This document shows, piece after piece, positions 62,045 through 64,000 of a DNA stretch of 64,000 bases. Origin of the DNA: Isochrysis galbana (Eukaryota > Haptophyta > Isochrysidales > Isochrysidaceae); contig CM030931.1 in the NCBI GenBank assembly GCA_018136815.1, forward strand, positions 8,106,550 to 8,170,549. Direction: 5' to 3'. The number at the start of each line of letters is the position of its first letter. Position 1 is the stretch's first letter. Below the pieces are notes generated by a model. The model saw nothing but the letters and a program-made list of their open reading frames with translations. It made no database searches and was not told where the DNA came from. Made by a program: the position numbers and the translations under genes.

Positions 62045-62805
62045 TAAATTAAACCTTTTAATAGTCTCACCGCGCACGCAGCCGTGGACCCTCTACTTTC
62101 TACTCACGTAGGAAAACTTTCTACACCCCCACGCTCCCAGCCCTTCTCCCCCCGCCATCAGGCGGCTCCCCCCGTGCACTACTAGGGGGATTGGGGTGAA
62201 GGGCTTAGATATGGTCCGGTGGCCCGCGCCTCCCCCCGGTGATCTGTTCCCTCTCTTCCTCCTGTGTCTCCGAGTGGGCGGCGACCTCAGTCCCGACTTA
62301 TCCTGTAGACAGGTGCGGGACTTACCTATTTTTCGGTGGGCGGAGCTCCGCTCCGCCCACCCCCTTCTCCGCGCTCTCTCTCCCCTCTCCTGCGGCCCGC
62401 GCGATGGCGCGCCTGCGGCAGGCCTGCAGCTGCCCATTGGCGACCCTGGAGGCTCATGGAGGCCAGCTCAGGGGGCAGAGGAGGCTGGGGCTGGGCCCTG
62501 GCCTCCCCTGCCTCTCCCTCGCTGGCGCTCCTGAGCCTCAGGGGCCCCCACGCTGCACCTGTCTGCCTGTCGAACAGGGGGGGAGGAGGGGTTGGAGCAA
62601 TGGGCTGGCCACGCCGGGCCAGGATGGGCGAATCAGGCGAGCCTGTCAGTGGGAGAGAGGGTCAGCAGGGCAGTGGCCTCCTGGCAAGCCATCAGGCGTG
62701 CCAGGAGGATGGGTGGTTCCTCCCCATGGCGGGGGAGGAGTGGAGAGAGGGGGGGGCTCGTGCCCCCCATGGGCGAGCTAAGTATAAACTTAGTTGTACT
62801 GATAC
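62045..62805 (+). repeat. Dispersed repeat family A, copy 4 (full length)
   Basis: Same layout as 22350-23085: AT-rich start (AAACCTTTTAATAGTCTCACC), CCCTCTACTTTCTACTCACG, GC-rich body, GGTTGGAGCAATGGGCTGGC, and the terminal hairpin at 62781. The two copies are highly similar over the whole length, so activity was recent in evolutionary terms. Confidence 0.8.
62781..62799. repeat. Hairpin at right edge of family A copy 4
   Basis: CTAAGT-ATAA-ACTTAG, directly followed by the TAC microsatellite. Confidence 0.75.
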
Positions 62806-62883
62806 TACATACTACTACTACTACTACATACTACTACTACTACTACTAACTACTACTACTACTACTACTACTATATACTACTA

Positions 62884-62927
<44 letters not shown>

Positions 62928-63002
62928 TACTACTACTAACTACTACTACTAACTACTACTAACTACTACTACTACTACTACTAACTACTACTACTACTAC
63001 TA

Positions 63003-63087
<85 letters not shown>

Positions 63088-63131
63088 ACTACTACTACTA
63101 CTACTACTACTATCTACTTATACTACTACTA

Positions 63132-63185
<54 letters not shown>

Positions 63186-63190
63186 CACTA
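62803..63190. repeat. (TAC)n microsatellite, ~390 bp
   Basis: Long TAC array with scattered missing bases. It abuts the hairpin end of family A copy 4. Confidence 0.97.
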
Positions 63191-63324
63191 TTAAGTATGA
63201 TTGATGTTAATGATGAATGATGATACTCCTACATCGAGCAGTAACAGGAAGTGGAGTGCATCCGTTGATATCCATACGTTCTAGCATTAGGACTAGAATG
63301 ATCAGTGTTTCTCTCTGCACTACT

Positions 63325-63446
63325 CTACGCCAACATGCCTTGCTCGCGCAGATGCTTCAGCATCACGCGGCGCTTGGCGTCAGCCCGTCGGCCTCGTTGC
63401 CCAGCAACGGAAACAGAAGCGTCTACAAACGCCCTCAATTTGCCCG
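63325..63446 (-). CDS. Possible terminal exon of a minus-strand gene
   Basis: Minus-strand frame KLRAFVDASVSVAGQRGRRA ... KRRVMLKHLREQGMLA then TAG (63325-63327). Basic, helical and clean in composition; an AG lies just upstream. Upstream exons not identified. Confidence 0.3.
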
Positions 63447-63498
63447 CACTTCACGCCTAAGATCATCCCATGTAGAATGAGGCGGAGAGGCGCTGCGA

Positions 63499-63690
63499 CA
63501 AGCAGTCGAGAAGTTATGCGGGTAAGCTTCTGATCTCGTGGTCGTCAGCTCACAACCAGAAACGACTTGTGTGGCAGCTAGATCTGATGCAATGCAATCA
63601 GTTGAGAAATTATGCTGGTACGCTTCTGATCTTATGGCCGTCAGCTCACAACAAGAAACAACTTGTGTGGCAGCCAGAGCTGATGCAATC
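63499..63690 (+). repeat. Tandem duplication of 96 bp (32 codons)
   Basis: GT[CT]GAGAA[GA]TTATGC...CTTCTGATCT...GTCAGCTCACAACNAGAAAC...TTGTGTGGCAGC...GATGCAAT repeats at an exact 96-bp offset, which keeps frame. The first copy has an in-frame TAA (GGGTAAGC), which also looks like a splice donor. Confidence 0.8.
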
Positions 63691-64000
63691 TTGCAGCACC
63701 TCGCTGGGGATGCTGATGCATCCGCACACTATGTAAAGTATCAAGCCACTTGTGCCATGAGCCGATCGGGCTCTCTGAGACTCGGACGAGCTCTACTTTT
63801 CAGGTTTGTTGAAATGCTTCAATGCAAACGCCTGGAAAACGCGGAACAGGATGAACTCGGAAACGAGAACCGCAACCGCCACGCTCGTCATGTCCGTTTG
63901 AAAGCCATCTGCGACCAAGCGCGCAACACGCACAAGACATTCGCGGGAGTCAGACGATTGAAAACTCGTACTACAATATTCGCTCGGGCGTGGAATAGTG
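63601..64000 (+). CDS. Partial coding stretch running off the right edge
   Basis: Open frame of 133 codons without stop: VEKLCWYASDLMAVSSQQET, then AHYVKYQATCAMSRSGSLRL, RFVEMLQCKRLENAEQDELG, HARHVRLKAICDQARNTHKT. Mixed, globular composition suggests a real exon. No ATG-led start; the upstream part is the duplicated unit. An internal TACTTTTCAG|GT could be an acceptor, so the structure may be spliced. Family not recognised. Confidence 0.4.

Overview
The window is nuclear DNA of a eukaryote, most compatible with a unicellular alga carrying a complex (secondary) plastid, and best matching a haptophyte-like genome. That placement is inferred from three things. Protein genes are GC-rich and split by short introns (about 50-400 bp). 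Most introns are GT-AG, but a few joins only work with a GC or GA donor. Two proteins have N-termini of the signal-peptide-plus-transit-peptide type. No bacterial operons, rRNA, tRNA or CRISPR were seen.

Host genes, left to right: an unrecognised protein with N-terminal hydrophobic segments and an HNH-like C-terminal motif (59-1078, +); a bestrophin-like channel (3875-5562, -); an alpha/beta-hydrolase (10394-12712, +); an orphan last exon (17580-17800, +); a protein with an MBD-like domain and Tudor-like folds (17838-19877, -); an EamA/DMT transporter (23639-25358, -); a 15-exon myosin heavy chain (29563-37664, -); a Tudor/SKICH-like/DOT1 histone methyltransferase (40303-43880, +); a LON-domain protein with plastid-type leader (49087-50898, +); an ankyrin-methyltransferase fusion of the FAM86/METTL type (55051-57367, +); a small plastid-type membrane protein (59391-59924, +); and a partial coding stretch at the right edge. 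Exon joins for the myosin, DOT1, ankyrin-methyltransferase and transporter genes were worked out by hand and keep the reading frame. Two host genes (DOT1-like and MBD/Tudor) belong to chromatin reading and writing; the others share no obvious pathway.

Between the genes, most of the sequence is mobile DNA. Five elements have readable boundaries: (1) a 6.6-kb element with 227-bp near-identical terminal inverted repeats (2446-9027) that encloses the bestrophin-like gene, a truncated zinc-finger transposase-like ORF and a small Cys-rich ORF; (2) a 928-bp MITE with 8-bp target duplications (25782-26709); (3) a 776-bp MITE with 8-bp target duplications (38735-39510); (4) a 1957-bp miniature LTR retrotransposon with two LTRs differing at one visible base and a 5-bp target duplication (45361-47317); (5) a 1.4-kb piggyBac-like element flanked by TTAA (57986-59367), landed 24 bp upstream of a start codon. 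Ty3/gypsy reverse-transcriptase and RNase H fragments, several dispersed repeat families and large CT/GA, G-run, TTA and TAC simple repeats fill the rest.

Recurrent short hairpins of the form stem-TTAT/TTTA-stem sit exactly at the boundaries of several of the unnamed repeat families, with compensating base changes. This is the least explained structural signal in the window.
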